This document shows, one piece after another, positions 61,849-64,000 of a stretch of DNA of 64,000 nucleotides. Source of the DNA: Methylomonas sp. LL1 (GTDB taxonomy: Bacteria > Pseudomonadota > Gammaproteobacteria > Methylococcales > Methylomonadaceae); contig NZ_CP064653.1 in assembly GCF_015711015.1 (NCBI RefSeq), positions 4,154,001-4,218,000 of the forward strand, read 5' to 3'. A program made the position numbers and the translations under genes. The notes under the pieces are model-generated. The model did not search any database and was not told where the DNA came from. It saw only the letters and a program-made list of their open reading frames with translations. The stretch's first letter is position 1, and each line of letters opens with the position of its first letter.

Positions 61849-64000
61849 GTACATCACTGGCCATGTTCAAACAATTCTTCAGGCAATACGTCCCAACGCC
61901 CAATCCGGCCCAAAAGTCGGCTCAAGATAGCCTGGACGATTATTATCGGCAGGTGCAAGGCATTATCCTGAATCGGCAGGATTGGGTGACTGGATTGCTG
62001 CCGGCCAGTACCGCGGTCACCACGCATGGCAATTACACCGATGCCTGGGTGCGAGACAACGTATACAGCATATTGGCGGCTTGGGGTTTGGCCTTGGCTT
62101 CTCGGCGCGGCGGCTTGCGTCCGGATCGGACTTACGAACTGGAACAAAGCGTGGTCAAGCTGATGCGCGGGCTGTTGACGGCCATGATGCGGCAGGCCGA
62201 CAAGGTGGAAAAATTCAAGCACAGCCAGGATCCGATGGACGCCTTGCATGCCAAATACGATACCCATTCAGGCGCGGTGGTGGTGGGCGATCACGAATGG
62301 GGGCATCTACAGCTGGATGCCACTTCGCTGTTTTTACTGATGCTGGCGCAGATGACGGCCTCCGGGCTGCGCATCGTGTTTACGCTGGATGAAGTCAACT
62401 TCGTGCAAAATCTGGTGCATTACATTAGCCGCACCTATCGCACCCCGGATTACGGCATCTGGGAACGTGGCAACAAAATGAATCACGGCGTCGCCGAGTT
62501 GAATGCCAGTTCAATAGGTATGGCCAAGGCCGCGTTGGAAGCGATGGCCAATTTCAATTTGTTCGGCAAGGACGGCGGACAGGGTTCGATCATTCATGTG
62601 GTCAGCGACGACATCGCCCGCACTCGCATCACATTGGAATCGTTGTTGCCGCGCGAGTCGATTTCCAAGGAAGTTGACGCGGCGGTGCTGAGTGTCACCG
62701 GTTTTCCGGCGTTCGCGGTCGATAATCCGGCGTTGCGCGACAGGACCCAACGTTTGATCGTGGAAAAATTACAGGGCGGCTATGGTTGCAAACGCTTCTT
62801 GCTGGACGGACATCAAACCGTGCTGGAAGACCATCAGCGCCTACATTACGAACCGCACGAGTTGAAACAATTTGCCGATATCGAATGCGAATGGCCGCTG
62901 TTTTTCTGTTATCTGTTGTTGAATGATTTGTTCAATGGCAATAAATCCTCCGCGCTGGACTATAGGCGGAGATTGGAAGCGCTACGCGTCGAGGAAAACG
63001 GCCAATGGTTGCTGCCCGAACTTTACATCGTGCCGGCCGAGTCGGTGGCGGCGGAGAAAGCCAATCCGCATAGCCAGCAGCGGGTCGCCAACGAGAATAT
63101 TCCGTTGGTATGGGCGCAAAGTCTTTTCATTCTGGGATGTTTGTTGCAGGACGGCTTTATCGACCTGGACGACGTCGATCCGTTGGGGCGTTATCGCTCC
63201 GGCAAACTCAATCGGCAGTCCTGCGTGGAAATTGCATTATTGGCCGAGGATGAATCGGTGCGGGCCGATCTCAAGCGGCAGGCCATCCCGAGTCAGACCC
63301 GGGCCGAGATAGCGCCGATTCAAGTGCGCGACGCCAGCGAACTGGCGGCCGCTTACACCCAGGTCGGACGCAACGATCGCATCGGTTTGAGCGGGCGCCC
63401 ATTGCGGCAATTGCGGACATTGGCCACTTCCAAGTTGTATGTGCTGGCCGGCGAGCCTTTATTGTTCCTGCCGCAGTTCATGGACCAGAAGGGATTCTAT
63501 ATTGCGATGGACAATCAGTTGCTGATTCAGCGCTTGCGGCTGGAACTGGCTTATCTGGCGCGAAATTGGGACAAACCCGGTCAACCGCTGGTCGTGATCA
63601 ACATCAAACATAACATGCTGGCCGGAGAAGACCGGCAGGTGTTGCTGGAATTCATTCAGCAGTTGCAAACCGGCCATCTGAATGGTGTGCCGATTCGGTT
63701 GGGTTTGTTAAACAGTTTCCTGGAAAGCGCCTGCCGGGAAAAAATCGGCTATTTGCATGATTTCAACTTTTCCAAGGTGCAATGGCAGCGGCCGGAACGG
63801 CCGTTCGTCGGCTTATTGCCGGTCGGCGACGATACCCCGCAACCCTTGCACGGCCATTTGCTGGCCGAGTGGGAAAATGCCGACGACGATTGGTTGCTCC
63901 AGCAATTGCAATGCAATCCCAATTTACAGGCTCAATTGGAGCTTTTGACCTTGTTGGAGCAGCGCTACGGCCTGGAACACGATACCGGTTTGCGCACCGA
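61845..64000 (+). CDS. GH15/phosphorylase-kinase-like protein, cut by the window end
   Basis: The reading frame stays open for at least 718 codons and runs off the right edge. The start ATG overlaps the dcd stop (ATGA). Early segments such as [27 protein letters not shown] and later [13 protein letters not shown], [17 protein letters not shown] and [29 protein letters not shown] resemble the GH15 glucoamylase and phosphorylase b kinase alpha/beta family found in some bacteria and cyanobacteria. It has no signal peptide, so it is probably cytoplasmic. With glgP in the window a glycogen role is possible. Catalysis is not shown, and its end is unseen. Confidence 0.82.
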   Translation, partial: MSTSLAMFKQFFRQYVPTPNPAQKSAQDSLDDYYRQVQGIILNRQDWVTGLLPASTAVTTHGNYTDAWVRDNVYSILAAWGLALASRRGGLRPDRTYELEQSVVKLMRGLLTAMMRQADKVEKFKHSQDPMDALHAKYDTHSGAVVVGDHEWGHLQLDATSLFLLMLAQMTASGLRIVFTLDEVNFVQNLVHYISRTYRTPDYGIWERGNKMNHGVAELNASSIGMAKAALEAMANFNLFGKDGGQGSIIHVVSDDIARTRITLESLLPRESISKEVDAAVLSVTGFPAFAVDNPALRDRTQRLIVEKLQGGYGCKRFLLDGHQTVLEDHQRLHYEPHELKQFADIECEWPLFFCYLLLNDLFNGNKSSALDYRRRLEALRVEENGQWLLPELYIVPAESVAAEKANPHSQQRVANENIPLVWAQSLFILGCLLQDGFIDLDDVDPLGRYRSGKLNRQSCVEIALLAEDESVRADLKRQAIPSQTRAEIAPIQVRDASELAAAYTQVGRNDRIGLSGRPLRQLRTLATSKLYVLAGEPLLFLPQFMDQKGFYIAMDNQLLIQRLRLELAYLARNWDKPGQPLVVINIKHNMLAGEDRQVLLEFIQQLQTGHLNGVPIRLGLLNSFLESACREKIGYLHDFNFSKVQWQRPERPFVGLLPVGDDTPQPLHGHLLAEWENADDDWLLQQLQCNPNLQAQLELLTLLEQRYGLEHDTGLRT

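Overview
The window reads as chromosomal DNA of a gammaproteobacterium. Gene order (pilBCD-coaE-zapD-yacG; tig-clpP-clpX-lon-hupB-tRNA-tRNA-ppiD) and protein character point to the Methylococcales, perhaps a Methylomonas-like methanotroph. That placement is inference: no methane or methanol oxidation gene lies in the window. No prophage, plasmid backbone or CRISPR array was seen. The only complete mobile element is one intact IS1595-family insertion with an 8-bp target duplication. Several short palindromic dispersed-repeat-like elements are also present.

Region 1 (1-11.6 kb): a tandem-receiver response regulator, then the type IV pilus assembly genes pilB, pilC and pilD running into coaE, zapD and yacG. 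Opposite them lies a MutT/ThiE fusion, argJ, a TusA-like sulfur carrier and a PP-loop tRNA-thiolation-type enzyme. A PilU-type retraction ATPase and a NIF3-like protein follow. Region 2 (11.6-18.4 kb): a tiny membrane protein, the IS1595 element, then LysM protein, dprA, smg, topA and a DUF192 protein. Region 3 (18.4-27.3 kb): tRNA-Leu and the proteostasis block tig, clpP, clpX, lon, followed by hupB, tRNA-Val, tRNA-Asp and ppiD, with clear intrinsic terminators and promoter candidates.

Region 4 (27.3-36 kb) is more accessory: a polysaccharide flippase, a PchR-like AraC regulator divergent from a TonB-dependent receptor, and an exported amidohydrolase with a His-rich insert. After these come trmB and a nitroreductase plus DUF5765 membrane protein preceded by a Fur-box-like site. 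Region 5 (36-43.9 kb): an oxygen-binding diiron-type protein overlapping a GGDEF/EAL protein, priA with a cluster of DnaA-box sequences upstream, dsbB, a palindromic repeat and a CPA-type antiporter. Region 6 (43.9-48 kb): a minus-strand operon of a spore-photoproduct-lyase-like radical SAM protein, an SDR, a six-TM potassium channel with RCK domain, and a second RCK protein whose dinucleotide motif has decayed.

Region 7 (48-56.8 kb): trmL, glycogen phosphorylase, secA, an exported S8-peptidase-like protein with a VPLPG C-terminal anchor and an NlpE-like exported protein. Region 8 (56.9-64 kb): a methanethiol oxidase/SBP56 gene, a DUF4242 protein and a TetR regulator. An identical 12-base sequence stands before both the TetR and the DUF4242 gene, and two related palindromic repeats flank DUF4242. 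The window ends with an APH/P-loop fusion, dcd and a GH15/phosphorylase-kinase-like gene that runs off the edge.

The best candidates for under-described biology are the SBP56-DUF4242-TetR module, the AraC-TonB-amidohydrolase module, the diiron-protein/c-di-GMP pair, the photolyase-SDR-K+ channel operon and the Fur-box-led DUF5765-nitroreductase pair.
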